Part shown: in pieces, positions 14,434 to 23,908 of the stretch | Layout: each line of letters opens with the position of its first letter | Numbering within the stretch: the first letter of the stretch is position 1 | Source of the DNA: an uncultured Pseudoteredinibacter sp. | Lineage (GTDB): Bacteria; Pseudomonadota; Gammaproteobacteria; Pseudomonadales; Cellvibrionaceae | NCBI RefSeq assembly: GCF_947502065.1 | Contig: NZ_CANMYE010000003.1 | Location: forward strand, 186,001 to 250,000 | Reading direction: 5' to 3' | Length of the DNA: 64,000 bases | Notes under the pieces: model-generated | What the model saw: only the letters and a program-made list of their open reading frames with translations | Database searches by the model: none | What the model was told of the DNA's origin: nothing | Made by a program: the position numbers and the translations under genes

Positions 14434-16902
14434 TTAGTCACTGTTTAGATCAAGCTCTTCACCGTGAGAGCGCTTTTGGTTCTCTGTCAGTAATTGGATA
14501 AATTCATGTTCAGGAATCGGCGGACTAATATAATAACCCTGATATTGGTGGCAGCCATATTGCCTCAATAGATCCAGCTGTTCACGTGTCTCTACCCCTT
14601 CAGCCACTACGTTTAAACCCAGTAGCCTTGCCATCGCTATGATGGTTTCCACTAACACCCTATCACTACGATCCTCGGGTATATCACGCACGAAACTCTG
14701 ATCAACCTTTAAGGTCGCTACAGGAAGACGCTTTAGATAGCTAATCGAAGAGTAACCCGTACCAAAATCATCTAAGGAAAAACTCACCCCCAATACCGAT
14801 AATGAACGCATGGTACTGATGGTTTCTTCAACACCTTGAATAACAACACCTTCGGTGATTTCCATATCCAAGGCGCCATGGGGAATTTGAACATCAGCCA
14901 ATATCTGGCTAACATCATCAACAAAGCCCTGATGTCGAAACTGTCGCGGGCTGATGTTCACACTAAGGGTCATGCCCTCCTGCCATAACCCTCGATCAAA
15001 CCAATCACGCAATTTTATGCAGGCTTGCTCGACAATCCAATTACCAACCTCGATGATTTGCCCAGAAGTTTCCAGCACTGGAATAAACACCGCCGGAGAA
15101 ACCATGCCATCATTAGGGTGGTGCCAACGAATTAATGCTTCCGCACCCACGATATGATTCGTTTCGGTATTAACTTTTGGCTGGAAGTAAAGTTCAAACT
15201 GATCAGTTTCGATGGCCCGATGCAGATCCCCTTCCATCGTCAACTGCCGACTAACCTGGTCGGCCATATCTTCGTTAAAAAATTCTACCGCATCACGGCC
15301 CTTATCTTTAACTTGGTACATTGCAGTATCGGCAAAGCTAAGCAGTTCATGCACAGAAGATTTAAAATCAGGGTAAATAACCACCCCTACACTGCAGGTT
15401 ACCCTCAGCTCCATATCGCCATAGTAAAAAGGGGCTGATAGTTGTTGGCGGATTTTTTCGGCAACCTCACCCGCCTTAATGGCGGCGGTGCTGGCTTCGG
15501 TATCCAATACCGTGAGTATAACTACAAACTCATCACCGCCTTGGCGGGCGACCAAATCTTCCTGGCGCACCGAATCTAAAAGTCGTGCCGCCATTTCTTT
15601 GAGAACAGCATCCCCCACCGGATGCCCCAAGGAGTCATTGATATTCTTAAACTGGTCGAGATCAATAAAGAGCACCGCACCGAAATAATGGTGACGCTGA
15701 GCACGACGTAACTCATGCTCTAGACGTTCAACAAGGTGCAGACGATTTGGTAAGTTGGTGAGCGAATCATGGTATGCCATATGCTCCATTTTTGCTTGGG
15801 CACGGCGCTGCTCGGTTACATCGGTAGATACCGCCAATGAAACGACTTCATCGTAAAAGTCGAGCGGCATGATATGAGTTTGCAAATAGTGGCGTTGGCG
15901 ACCATTAATCACATAGATTTCTTCAATGACTTCTACACCACTACCTGACTCAATGACTTTTAAATCCAAAGCCTGAACACGAGCAATATCCGACAGGTAA
16001 TATTCAGAGAAATCATGGATGCTGCAGCCTTGCATATCCTCAACCGTGCTGCCCAAGAATTTAGCAAGAGCATGGTTGGCGAATATGTATATTCCGTCGC
16101 GATTTCTAGCGCCTACAAGAACAGGCAAGCTATCAATAATCTGGCGAACATGCTCCTCACTTTTACGAAGAGCAAGCTCTACCGCTCGGCGCTTTGCTAG
16201 CGATAGATCTACAGCATCCAATAAGCTGTTTGAACTATCGATTACCTGAGCCAATTCATGTTCACCACTATAATTAATAGGTGTCAGGCGCTTTTCCCCC
16301 GGGTGGTCAGGGTTAATAGATTTAACCTCTCTCGCCAGTCTTGCCAAGGGCTTAGCCAACACTTGATAGAAAACGGTGAACAATAAGAGAATCAACACTA
16401 CATTTCGTAAAAAGCCTGCACCCGCCACCAAGCCTGAACGACGATAAAAACTGGCAAGCGCCCAATCCACGTCCACCAATAGTTCCATTTTTCCGTGGCT
16501 TTGCTTATCAAAGACCGGAAAGCGAATTAACTTTTCATAGTTCTTAACAGGCTCTGCAATTTGGCTTGTTAACCACAGAGTATTACTTTGCCTTGGAGGG
16601 CGCTCCCCCTGCGCCAAAATCATACCCATTTCATCTCGGATAACTACCCGCTGGACAAAGTCGTAACTTAAAATTCCATTGACAACTTCAGTGGCGAGTT
16701 CATGATCGAGGGTATGAATGGCTTTCGCGGTTGGAGGGCGAGAAGCCTCCATGATGCGTTCGATGAGATCGTCGAGACCAGTCACTTCTTCTTTGTAATC
16801 CAAGTAGAACTGCAAAGTTGCTGTCAGCAGGCCCAATACCATGGCCAACAGCACACTAATGCGCATCATTCGAAATGAAATACTAGAGAAAAAAAACGGC
16901 AC
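14434..16902 (-). CDS. Membrane PAS-GGDEF-EAL cyclic-di-GMP protein
   Basis: An 822-residue inner-membrane protein with both c-di-GMP domains. Segments in order: a transmembrane helix (about residues 10-30), a periplasmic sensor region, a second helix (about 165-185) and a HAMP-like region. Then come PAS (about 248-370, ending DVTEQRRAQAKMEHM), GGDEF (about 375-540) and EAL (about 550-805). The cyclase motif is an intact GGDEF, with an RQED inhibitory-site motif five residues before it. The EAL motif is intact (EALIRWHHP), and DDFGTGYSS and KVDQSFV are present. Both activities are therefore possible. It is monocistronic. Confidence 0.93.
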   Translation of the reverse strand: MPFFFSSISFRMMRISVLLAMVLGLLTATLQFYLDYKEEVTGLDDLIERIMEASRPPTAKAIHTLDHELATEVVNGILSYDFVQRVVIRDEMGMILAQGERPPRQSNTLWLTSQIAEPVKNYEKLIRFPVFDKQSHGKMELLVDVDWALASFYRRSGLVAGAGFLRNVVLILLLFTVFYQVLAKPLARLAREVKSINPDHPGEKRLTPINYSGEHELAQVIDSSNSLLDAVDLSLAKRRAVELALRKSEEHVRQIIDSLPVLVGARNRDGIYIFANHALAKFLGSTVEDMQGCSIHDFSEYYLSDIARVQALDLKVIESGSGVEVIEEIYVINGRQRHYLQTHIMPLDFYDEVVSLAVSTDVTEQRRAQAKMEHMAYHDSLTNLPNRLHLVERLEHELRRAQRHHYFGAVLFIDLDQFKNINDSLGHPVGDAVLKEMAARLLDSVRQEDLVARQGGDEFVVILTVLDTEASTAAIKAGEVAEKIRQQLSAPFYYGDMELRVTCSVGVVIYPDFKSSVHELLSFADTAMYQVKDKGRDAVEFFNEDMADQVSRQLTMEGDLHRAIETDQFELYFQPKVNTETNHIVGAEALIRWHHPNDGMVSPAVFIPVLETSGQIIEVGNWIVEQACIKLRDWFDRGLWQEGMTLSVNISPRQFRHQGFVDDVSQILADVQIPHGALDMEITEGVVIQGVEETISTMRSLSVLGVSFSLDDFGTGYSSISYLKRLPVATLKVDQSFVRDIPEDRSDRVLVETIIAMARLLGLNVVAEGVETREQLDLLRQYGCHQYQGYYISPPIPEHEFIQLLTENQKRSHGEELDLNSD

Positions 16903-17081
16903 AACAACCCTACAAAAATTAGTACTTAGTTACCAGCTAGCTATCACTAACTCTCTTTATGGCCGGCTCAAATTATAAGCGAAAACTGCCTTAAACAGCA
17001 GACAAATGAATGCTTTATTACTGTGTCGACCAAAGGAGGGAGAACATAACGTCCTTTGCACAAAAAGAACATCCCAGAACG

Positions 17082-17110
17082 AAAAAAACCGCCCTAATGG
17101 CGGTTTTTTT
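17082..17110 (-). terminator. Terminator after ald
   Basis: CCGCC and GGCGG form a stem extended by A/T pairs. On the minus strand it is followed by seven T. It begins 22 bp beyond the ald stop. The A run on the other side makes it potentially bidirectional. Confidence 0.8.
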
Positions 17111-17131
17111 ATAGATATTGCGACTACTTAC

Positions 17132-18244
17132 TTATAAAGCGGCGCCTGGTTCAACATAGTCATAACCTAGCACATCAGCAACCGCTTTATAGGTCACTTT
17201 GCCACGGCAAACATTCAAGCCGGCCATCAAGCCTGCGTCACGCTCAAGAGCCTCTTTAACACCGCGATTGGCAATCTCAAGTGCGTAAGGCAAGGTGGCA
17301 TTGTTTAGGGCCATGGTGGAAGTGCGAGCCACACCGCCGGGCATATTAGCTACGCAGTAATGTACGACACCGTCTACCACATAAGTTGGCTCTTGGTGGG
17401 TCGTTGCTTTAGACGTTTCGAAACATCCACCTTGATCAATCGCCACATCAACAACGACTGAACCGGTCTTCATACGGCTGATAATATCGCGAGTTAGCAA
17501 TTTGGGGGCAGCAGCGCCTGGAATCAATACTGCACCGATAACAAGATCGGCTTCTAGTGCGTATTCTTCGATCGCAGCACCGGTAGAATAAACACACTTA
17601 ACATGACCTTCATATTCGGTATCCAACTGACGTAAGCGTGGTAGTGAGCGATCCATAATGGTCACATCAGCACCCATGCCCACTGCCATCGCCGCTGCGT
17701 TATCACCAACAACACCACCACCGATAACCAATACTTTTGCCGGCGCAACACCAGGTACACCACCTAGCAATACACCACGACCACCTTGTGCTTTTTCAAG
17801 GTGATGTGCACCCGCCTGAACCGACATACGGCCAGCAACCTCACTCATAGGAGCCAATAGCGGTAAGGTGCCATCTGGTGCTGTGACAGTTTCATAGGCA
17901 ACGCAGATTGCACCAGATTTAACCAGCAACTCGGTTTGACGTGGATCTGGGGCCAAGTGCAAATAGGTATAAAGAATCTGATCTGGGCGCAGCATCTCAC
18001 ATTCATTGGGTTGAGGCTCTTTCACCTTTACGATCATTTCCGCTTGCGCGAATACTTCTTCAGCAGTATCGATAATAGTGGCACCAGCATCGATATACTG
18101 CTGATTATCAAAGCCAATTGAGCTACCCGCTTCGGTTTCAATAATGACCTGATGGCCATTGTTAATCAGCTCTTTAACAGAGGCTGGGGTTAGACCAACA
18201 CGGTATTCGTGGTTTTTAATCTCTTTAGGTACACCGATCAACAT
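17132..18244 (-). CDS. ald: Alanine dehydrogenase
   Basis: Ald catalyses NAD-dependent reversible deamination of L-alanine to pyruvate and ammonia. I chose the ATG at 18244 ([20 protein letters not shown]), with GGAG upstream; this gives 370 residues, the family size. Motifs are [13 protein letters not shown] at the substrate site, MIVKVKEPQ (about residues 69-77), [20 protein letters not shown] for NAD binding (about 169-188) and [20 protein letters not shown] near residue 300. The gene is divergent from an Lrp-type regulator, a common arrangement for amino-acid catabolic genes. Confidence 0.97.
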   Translation of the reverse strand: MLIGVPKEIKNHEYRVGLTPASVKELINNGHQVIIETEAGSSIGFDNQQYIDAGATIIDTAEEVFAQAEMIVKVKEPQPNECEMLRPDQILYTYLHLAPDPRQTELLVKSGAICVAYETVTAPDGTLPLLAPMSEVAGRMSVQAGAHHLEKAQGGRGVLLGGVPGVAPAKVLVIGGGVVGDNAAAMAVGMGADVTIMDRSLPRLRQLDTEYEGHVKCVYSTGAAIEEYALEADLVIGAVLIPGAAAPKLLTRDIISRMKTGSVVVDVAIDQGGCFETSKATTHQEPTYVVDGVVHYCVANMPGGVARTSTMALNNATLPYALEIANRGVKEALERDAGLMAGLNVCRGKVTYKAVADVLGYDYVEPGAAL

Positions 18245-18389
18245 AATCGCTTCTCCAGAATAAGTAATGGCCTGCCCTTGGAGTAGGAAGACCTTAATCA
18301 ACTCGGCCTCAACAGAGGATGCCGCTATTCTAAAGTGAGAAAATTAGTGTTTTCATCTGAATTTGAGTTATAGTCAGCGAATTCAACTA

Positions 18390-18433
18390 TATAAAACCTA
18401 TAAAACAACGCCATAAGCAAGACTTTATAAAAC
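18390..18433. repeat. Three TATAAAAC repeats before the Lrp-type gene
   Basis: TATAAAAC occurs at 18390-18397, 18399-18406 and 18426-18433 in the ald-lrp divergent spacer. AT-rich short repeats fit an Lrp-family binding region or overlapping promoters. There is no direct proof. Confidence 0.35.
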
Positions 18434-18457
18434 GTTGTAAACCGTGCCGAGGTAAAC

Positions 18458-18943
18458 ATGTCTAAGCGTGATCGCGAACTCAATACAATTGATCGAAATA
18501 TATTACGGGTACTGCAACGTAATGGGCGCTGCACCTATGCTGAGCTTTCGAGGCAGGTCGGGCTCAGCGCGACGCCTTGCATGGAGCGAGTCAAAAAGCT
18601 GGAAAAAGATAATGTCATCCAAGGTTACTCGGCCATTATCAACCCTGAATATTTAGATGCCGCCCTGGTGGTATTTGTGCAAATTCGTCTATTACGATCT
18701 GCCCAGGATATATTTGAAGAGTTTCGCAATGCCGCAGCCGCATTGCCAGAGGTGCAAGAATGTTACTTGGTCTCAGGAAACTTTGATTACCTCATAAAAG
18801 CTCGGGTGGCCAATATGAGTGCCTACCGTAAGTTTTATGGTGAAACCTTACTTACCCTGCCGGGCGTGCAAGAATGTACCAGCTATGTGGTGATGGAACA
18901 GGTCAAAGAAACCCTAGAAATCCCTGTGCATTACAACCGCTAG
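18458..18943 (+). CDS. Lrp/AsnC family transcriptional regulator
   Basis: A 161-residue regulator. The N-terminal helix-turn-helix has IDRNILRVLQRNGRCTYAEL and LSRQVGLSATPCMERVKKLE. The C-terminal RAM (ligand-binding) domain contains EVQECYLVSGNFDYLIKARV. It closely resembles Lrp itself or BkdR-like regulators. Its divergent position suggests it controls ald and itself in response to alanine or leucine. It starts with ATG with GAGG 7 bp upstream. Confidence 0.92.
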   Translation: MSKRDRELNTIDRNILRVLQRNGRCTYAELSRQVGLSATPCMERVKKLEKDNVIQGYSAIINPEYLDAALVVFVQIRLLRSAQDIFEEFRNAAAALPEVQECYLVSGNFDYLIKARVANMSAYRKFYGETLLTLPGVQECTSYVVMEQVKETLEIPVHYNR

Positions 18944-19049
18944 CAAACATAGCAAAAAAATCAGGCTGTGCAAAAAGCGAGTATTTGAGGCCAGGAAGGC
19001 AATAGGGTAATACCGTTATTTTAAAAGCGATTATGGCCTACGCGAAGAC

Positions 19050-19460
19050 TTAGACAACCAAGCCGCGCCAGTACTCTCGGCTACTCATCCCGATATCGCT
19101 GCGGCGGCGACCACCACCAAAACGACGCTCAGGGATTGACAAGGTATGGCGATATGCACTGCGGCGATCTGGCTGCTGGCGGCGCTTTGCTCCACGACGA
19201 TCGCTATACTCCTGCCCGATTTGAAGCTGCTGCACCCAAGCTACAGCGCCTAACTCAAGCAGCATGTCTTTCAGCTTTTTAGCCAAGGCAGCTTCAGAGG
19301 CTCTTTTTACCACCAAAGGACTACTTTGAGCCAATAGTGATAAGCGGTCATTACTTAAGCCAAAACGCTTGCGTATCCGCTCTAAAATAAGTTCAGCCTC
19401 ACGGCTTTGCGGACAAGTATTGTGGAAGATGACAGCGTACTCAAACTCTAGCGCACTCAT
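19050..19460 (-). CDS. Unknown protein with possible L7/L12-like C-terminal fold
   Basis: A 136-residue protein of unknown function. Residues about 3-75 resemble the C-terminal domain of ribosomal protein L7/L12 in pattern: a beta strand, a helix IRKRFGLSN, then SPLVVKRASEAALAKKLKDM and LELGAVAWVQ. The final 50 residues are very Arg-rich, with DRRGAKRRQQPDRRSAYRH and RRFGGGRRRSD. This points to nucleic-acid or ribosome contact. The start could be a GTG at 19469, with an AGG close by, or the ATG at 19460. It is not obviously in an operon. Confidence 0.7.
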   Translation of the reverse strand: MSALEFEYAVIFHNTCPQSREAELILERIRKRFGLSNDRLSLLAQSSPLVVKRASEAALAKKLKDMLLELGAVAWVQQLQIGQEYSDRRGAKRRQQPDRRSAYRHTLSIPERRFGGGRRRSDIGMSSREYWRGLVV

Positions 19461-19573
19461 GTGTTTCACAGACCTAAACTTAATTAACCTTATGGCCGAT
19501 GAATCCAGCCAATGATATTAAGCTAACACAATCAGTGTGAAACGCGTCACATAGTGCCTACCGCTGGGCAAAA

Positions 19574-20494
19574 TTAAGAAGAAGGCATTATTTCCATTAT
19601 TTGTACGCCTGCTTCTTTATTATCAACTTCGGGCATTTGGGTACCAAATAGATCTTCATCCTCACGCCCAGGTCTGGCCTCACCGCTTCGATCAAGAGAA
19701 AGGGATAAGAAGTCAAATAAATCACGGTCGGCGAGCTGACTAGGAGATACTCGTTGCAAGGCAGCAAAAATGGTGTCAGTGCGGCCAGGCTGGGTTTTAT
19801 CCCAGTCCTGTAGCATTTGCTTGATCGCTTGGCGTTGCAGGTTTTCCTGCGAACCGCATAAGTTACATGGAATGATGGGGAAAGCCTTTAATTCTGCATA
19901 AGCGGCAATATCACTTTCGCGGCAGTAGGCCAATGGTCGGATGATTATATTGCGCTTGTCATCAGCCAATAACTTCGGCGGCATCGCCTTCAGCCGGCCC
20001 CCGTAAAACATGTTGAGGAATAGAGTTTCGACAATATCGTCCTTATGGTGCCCCAAAGCTATCTTAGTAGCCCCAATCTCTTCAGCGAATCCATATAAGG
20101 TTCCACGACGCAGTCTTGAACACAGGCTACAGGTGGTTTTACCCTCTGGGATAACCTCTTTAACGACACTGTAAGTGTCTTTTTCGATGATATGATAAGG
20201 CACACCGATCTTTTCTAAGTAGCTTGGCAACACCTCTTCTGGGAACCCAGGTTGTTTCTGATCCATATTAACCGCCACCAACTCAAAGTTGATTGGCGCA
20301 GTGCGCTGCAAGTTCATCAGGATATCGAGCATCGCATAGGAGTCTTTGCCGCCTGACAAACACACCATTATCTTGTCACCTTCCTCAATCATATTGAAGT
20401 CGATAATAGCGCTGCCTACGTGGCGACGTAGACGTTTTTGGAGTTTATTGAACTCGATACGGGCTTGGCGCCCATCATGTTGTGCTGTACTCAT
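19574..20494 (-). CDS. ttcA: tRNA 2-thiocytidine(32) synthetase TtcA
   Basis: TtcA thiolates cytidine 32 of certain tRNAs using ATP and a 4Fe-4S cluster. The 306-residue protein has the PP-loop [13 protein letters not shown] (about residues 44-56), the cluster pair [10 protein letters not shown] (about 117-126) and [13 protein letters not shown] near residue 210. The C-terminal tail beyond residue 270 is variable. It is monocistronic with about 340 bp upstream to the divergent PilZ gene. Confidence 0.97.
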   Translation of the reverse strand: MSTAQHDGRQARIEFNKLQKRLRRHVGSAIIDFNMIEEGDKIMVCLSGGKDSYAMLDILMNLQRTAPINFELVAVNMDQKQPGFPEEVLPSYLEKIGVPYHIIEKDTYSVVKEVIPEGKTTCSLCSRLRRGTLYGFAEEIGATKIALGHHKDDIVETLFLNMFYGGRLKAMPPKLLADDKRNIIIRPLAYCRESDIAAYAELKAFPIIPCNLCGSQENLQRQAIKQMLQDWDKTQPGRTDTIFAALQRVSPSQLADRDLFDFLSLSLDRSGEARPGREDEDLFGTQMPEVDNKEAGVQIMEIMPSS

Positions 20495-20854
20495 AGTGTT
20501 CTGATGCTGTGCTCAAATCATCCGGCAAAAAGGCGGCATTGTACGGTGTTTAAATCTGACGCGCTATGATTCTGTGGGCTTTAAGCCGGTGCAGGAGTGC
20601 CCCACGCGCATCGTGATCTGCACCTAAAATCCTATTGTCACCCGCTTATGACAAGTTCCAGCTAAAGCGGCAATGATTTTCCTACGGCAAAAGCAACGCA
20701 TTCAATTTAGCCCTAAGTACGCCCTATAAGGGCCCCCTCCCCCGCCAACTCAAAGGCTCATAAGCAATTTCCTTCTTGGCATGCTCCTTGCTGAACTATC
20801 AATACTTAGGCTTTAGGCCAACTTTATAATCCAGTTAAAATGCTAGGACTCGCT
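20495..20854. other. 360-bp divergent spacer between ttcA and the PilZ gene
   Basis: The spacer has no supported gene. Its one clear signal is the sigma-54-type promoter at 20777-20792 directed to the PilZ gene. A pyrimidine/GC-rich stretch (AGGGCCCCCTCCCCC) lies near 20729-20745. No binding site for an enhancer protein could be assigned. Confidence 0.6.
20777..20792 (+). promoter_or_regulatory. Strong sigma-54-type promoter for the PilZ gene
   Basis: TGGCATG-CTCC-TTGCT matches the consensus TGGCACG-N4-TTGCW at all but one core base, with GG and GC ten bases apart. The predicted start is near 20803, about 50 bp before the chosen PilZ start. Confidence 0.8.
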
Positions 20855-21643
20855 ATGACTTTATGGCAAAAAATGTTTGGTAGAGCAGCTGTTGCTGAAG
20901 AGCGCACCATGCCAGGCTTTTTCAATGAGTTAAGCCAACATGAGACGGCCGATACCAGGAATATTAACCCTGAAGTAATTCGGCAGTTGCGAGTGTGGCA
21001 AAAGCAGCGCCAGTTAATTGAGGTAAAAAGCGCCCGCCAGAGTGAATATCAACAAAGCCTTATACTTTCCGTGGACCTCGCCAATGGAAGTTTTGAGATT
21101 GATGAGCTATTTCCCAGCCAATATCACGGCCAAATTAGGGCTGGCGATTCACTCCATATCCGCGTTCACAATGGCGGCCAGGTGCAAGAAATGGAATGCT
21201 CTGTGCTGAGCTATCACCACCACAGTGCCATGCCCTATTACAGCCTAGCGATTCCAGAGCGTATTGCATATGGCCAACGCCGCAAACAACGGCGCATTGC
21301 TATTGACGAGGATTTCCCTATCGCCGCCAGTTTACAAACTCCTGTGGGTCAAAAGCTGTTTGGCGGCGTGGAAAATTTATCATGTGGCGGCGTACGCTTA
21401 AGGTTTTCGGGCAACCAATTAAAAGACCTTTACCCCGGCGCTGTCTTACCCATGTGTGATCTCGCTTTTCCCGGTGGTTTTAACATTCGCTGTCGAGCCA
21501 AGCTTAAAGGCATACAATTTTTACGACAGCCGCGGCGCCATACCAGCATAAGCCTCAGCTTTTTAGATTTAGCACCCGCACAACGACAGCAACTCGAAGG
21601 GCTTATCGAAGCCATTGGCCAGCGCTGTGATGTGGCAGCTTAG
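20855..21643 (+). CDS. PilZ domain protein, YcgR-like
   Basis: A 262-residue protein with an N-terminal YcgR-like domain and a C-terminal PilZ domain. The c-di-GMP motif is RRKQRRIAI (an RxxxR-type motif) followed by ENLSCGGVRL (a D/NxSxxG-type motif). I chose the ATG at 20855 because AGGA lies 7 bp before it; an ATG at 20840 lacks a good site. YcgR-type proteins bind c-di-GMP and slow the flagellar motor. The sigma-54 promoter here fits a flagellar-regulon member. Confidence 0.85.
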   Translation: MTLWQKMFGRAAVAEERTMPGFFNELSQHETADTRNINPEVIRQLRVWQKQRQLIEVKSARQSEYQQSLILSVDLANGSFEIDELFPSQYHGQIRAGDSLHIRVHNGGQVQEMECSVLSYHHHSAMPYYSLAIPERIAYGQRRKQRRIAIDEDFPIAASLQTPVGQKLFGGVENLSCGGVRLRFSGNQLKDLYPGAVLPMCDLAFPGGFNIRCRAKLKGIQFLRQPRRHTSISLSFLDLAPAQRQQLEGLIEAIGQRCDVAA

Positions 21644-21700
21644 AGCGCGACAAAATTAACGCCAGAAATAACATAGGGAATACAAGATGCGGCTAATATA

Positions 21701-21732
21701 CTTTGGGTAAATATCACAAAACCATCCCAAAG
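21701..21732. promoter_or_regulatory. 7-bp inverted repeat before the cupredoxin gene
   Basis: CTTTGGG and CCCAAAG lie 18 bp apart, 130-160 bp upstream of the cupredoxin-like gene. It could be an operator or end the PilZ transcript. No T run follows it. Confidence 0.3.
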
Positions 21733-21860
21733 AAATAAAAAAAGCGCCATTTAGTTTGCTCAACTTGCAGCATATAGAAAACAAACTAAGCTTTAAGCAC
21801 TAATTTCTATATTCAGATGCCTTTCAATAAACAACAGTCTTTTGTACCTAGAGGTGGTTC

Positions 21861-22538
21861 GTGTTTCGTACTCCAAGGCTCGCCGCGATATTATTCAGTC
21901 TTTATTCTTGCTGGAGCATCAGTGAGCCCCTCTCAATCCAGCTAACACATCAAGGGCAGCTGCAATCGGCTCCGGGCGCAGTAATGTGGCTGCAAGCGCT
22001 CAAGCCAATCGAAATTCAACAAGGTAATACAACCGCAGCACAAGAAGCAAAGCCCCCTCATATTATCGAACAAAAAGATCGGCAGTTTTCGCCTTATATT
22101 AGTGTCACTCAGGTAGGTAGCGATATTCAGTTTCCTAACCGTGACAATACCGCCCATCATGTTTACTCCTTCTCCGAGCCGCTGAGTTTTGAATTGCCAC
22201 TTTTTAAAAAGCGCACACCGGCCCCTATTCGAGTAGACAAGCCTGGACTCATCGCTCTGGGCTGCAATATTCACGATTGGATGATTGCTTATCTGCTGGT
22301 TGTAGACAGTCCTTTTTATGGTCAATTACAAGGGCACAGTGTCGAGTTCAACGATCTACCCCATGGCAAGTATCAAGCACTACTTTGGCACCCTGATATT
22401 AATTCGGCTCAGGTACTTAAGACCGAACTGAACTATCAAGGCCAAAAGATATTTGATTGGCCAATGCCTCAAAAGGTGGTCAGCAGAGCCCAAGTCCGTG
22501 CGCCCGCTGAGCGGCTGGATGAAGACGATGATTACTAG
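21861..22538 (+). CDS. Cupredoxin-like periplasmic protein (methylamine-utilisation type)
   Basis: A 225-residue secreted protein starting with GTG, with a strong GAGGTG 5 bp upstream. It has an N-terminal signal peptide (about residues 1-21). The single domain resembles plastocyanin-like proteins annotated as methylamine-utilisation proteins. The likely type-1 copper ligands are a His in RDNTAHHVYS and the Cys, His and Met of LGCNIHDWM (C-x2-H-x2-M). Two genes follow closely, a barrel and a GGDEF/EAL protein, suggesting a copper or redox sensing role rather than methylamine oxidation. No methylamine dehydrogenase genes are nearby. Confidence 0.8.
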   Translation: MFRTPRLAAILFSLYSCWSISEPLSIQLTHQGQLQSAPGAVMWLQALKPIEIQQGNTTAAQEAKPPHIIEQKDRQFSPYISVTQVGSDIQFPNRDNTAHHVYSFSEPLSFELPLFKKRTPAPIRVDKPGLIALGCNIHDWMIAYLLVVDSPFYGQLQGHSVEFNDLPHGKYQALLWHPDINSAQVLKTELNYQGQKIFDWPMPQKVVSRAQVRAPAERLDEDDDY

Positions 22539-22570
22539 CCCCATTTAGCACTGATTGTTTATTTTAGCTC

Positions 22571-23890
22571 ATGCCTATTAAGCCCTATAAAAGCAACAAC
22601 AATAAAAACGCACCCTGGCGGGCAAGCTGGCCGCATACTTTTAAGGGCTTATGTCTTGCACTAAGTGGCATGCTTGCTGGAGCAGCCAATGCCTCCGGTG
22701 ACCGTCCAAGCAATTTAAGCCAACGCATTTCGGCTAAGGGCTATATTGATTTTCGTTGGCAGCACTTTCGCGGCAATGAAAGCTGGCTAGATTCAGGGAC
22801 CGGTCACTCTCGCTTTGATCGCAGCCACAACAACCGCCCTTTGCTGGCAGATTTCGCCACCGAAATTAAAGCGGACTTGAAAGCCGGGAGCCAAATCATC
22901 ACTCAGATACATGCCTATCCGGAACAAAACGCCGGCCTAGAGATTACCGAGCTCTATTGGCAATATCGACCACTTCACCTTTCAGCAATGCGCAGCCGCT
23001 GGAGAGTGGGATTCTTTTATCCCAAGCTATCTATTGAAAATCGAGGCAGCGTTTGGAGCTCGCTCTACAATATTAATTACTCTGCTATTAACTCATGGAT
23101 AGCCGAAGAGCTTCGTACCTTTGGAGTCGAAGGTCTCTGGAGCTGGAAAATCGATAAGCCGGTTTATGGTAAGGCCCCGTTAACTTTAAACCTCACAACC
23201 GCGGCTTTTGCTTACAACGATCCTACTGGGGCCATTCTCGCCTGGAAAGGCTGGTCTAATCATGATTTACAAAGCGGCATTGATAATGAATTACCTTTTT
23301 CGGCACCACCCGGTGTGGCAGCGGCTGATAACAGCCAAGCCAGTAACTTTCAAAGCTTTAGAGAAATTGATGATCGCCCTGGCGCTTATATAGGTATAGG
23401 TCTGTCCCGTAAAAAATCTTTTAAAGTGGAATGGTTTCATTATGACAACCAGGCTGAGGACACCGCATTTGAAAACGGCCATTACGCTTGGCATACCACA
23501 TTTGATCATATCAGCGCCCACTATTTTTTAACAAAAGAGCTGGAGGCCTTCGGCCAATACCTTCGCGGTCGTACCAGCATGGGAAACGGTTTCGTCAATA
23601 ACCGCTTTGAATCGGCTTTTATCGCTATCGCAAAAAACCAAGGGCCGCATCGATTGACAGCCCGCTTTGAGCGAGCCGTAATAGATGATTTGGACGATAC
23701 CGTCCTGGATGATAATAACGAAGCGGGCAATAGCTTCAATTTGAACTACAGTTATTACTTAGCGCCCCACTGGAAATTTAGCGGAGAATATCAGCAAAGA
23801 CGATCCCGGCAAGCTAGGCGTAGTTACCGCCAAGTGCCCAACTACGCCAAAGAAGAGCAATTAAGCTTCAGTGCGCGATATTATTTTTAA
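22571..23890 (+). CDS. Predicted outer-membrane beta-barrel protein
   Basis: A 439-residue protein with a long N-terminal signal region ending near AGAANA (about residue 42). The rest alternates aromatic and polar residues and ends LSFSARYYF, a terminal aromatic typical of an outer-membrane barrel. It has no recognised catalytic motif. It begins 32 bp after the cupredoxin gene and ends 18 bp before the GGDEF/EAL gene, so the three probably share a transcript. I do not recognise a named family. Confidence 0.75.
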   Translation: MPIKPYKSNNNKNAPWRASWPHTFKGLCLALSGMLAGAANASGDRPSNLSQRISAKGYIDFRWQHFRGNESWLDSGTGHSRFDRSHNNRPLLADFATEIKADLKAGSQIITQIHAYPEQNAGLEITELYWQYRPLHLSAMRSRWRVGFFYPKLSIENRGSVWSSLYNINYSAINSWIAEELRTFGVEGLWSWKIDKPVYGKAPLTLNLTTAAFAYNDPTGAILAWKGWSNHDLQSGIDNELPFSAPPGVAAADNSQASNFQSFREIDDRPGAYIGIGLSRKKSFKVEWFHYDNQAEDTAFENGHYAWHTTFDHISAHYFLTKELEAFGQYLRGRTSMGNGFVNNRFESAFIAIAKNQGPHRLTARFERAVIDDLDDTVLDDNNEAGNSFNLNYSYYLAPHWKFSGEYQQRRSRQARRSYRQVPNYAKEEQLSFSARYYF

Positions 23891-23908
23891 CGGCAAGCAC
23901 CGACCTCT

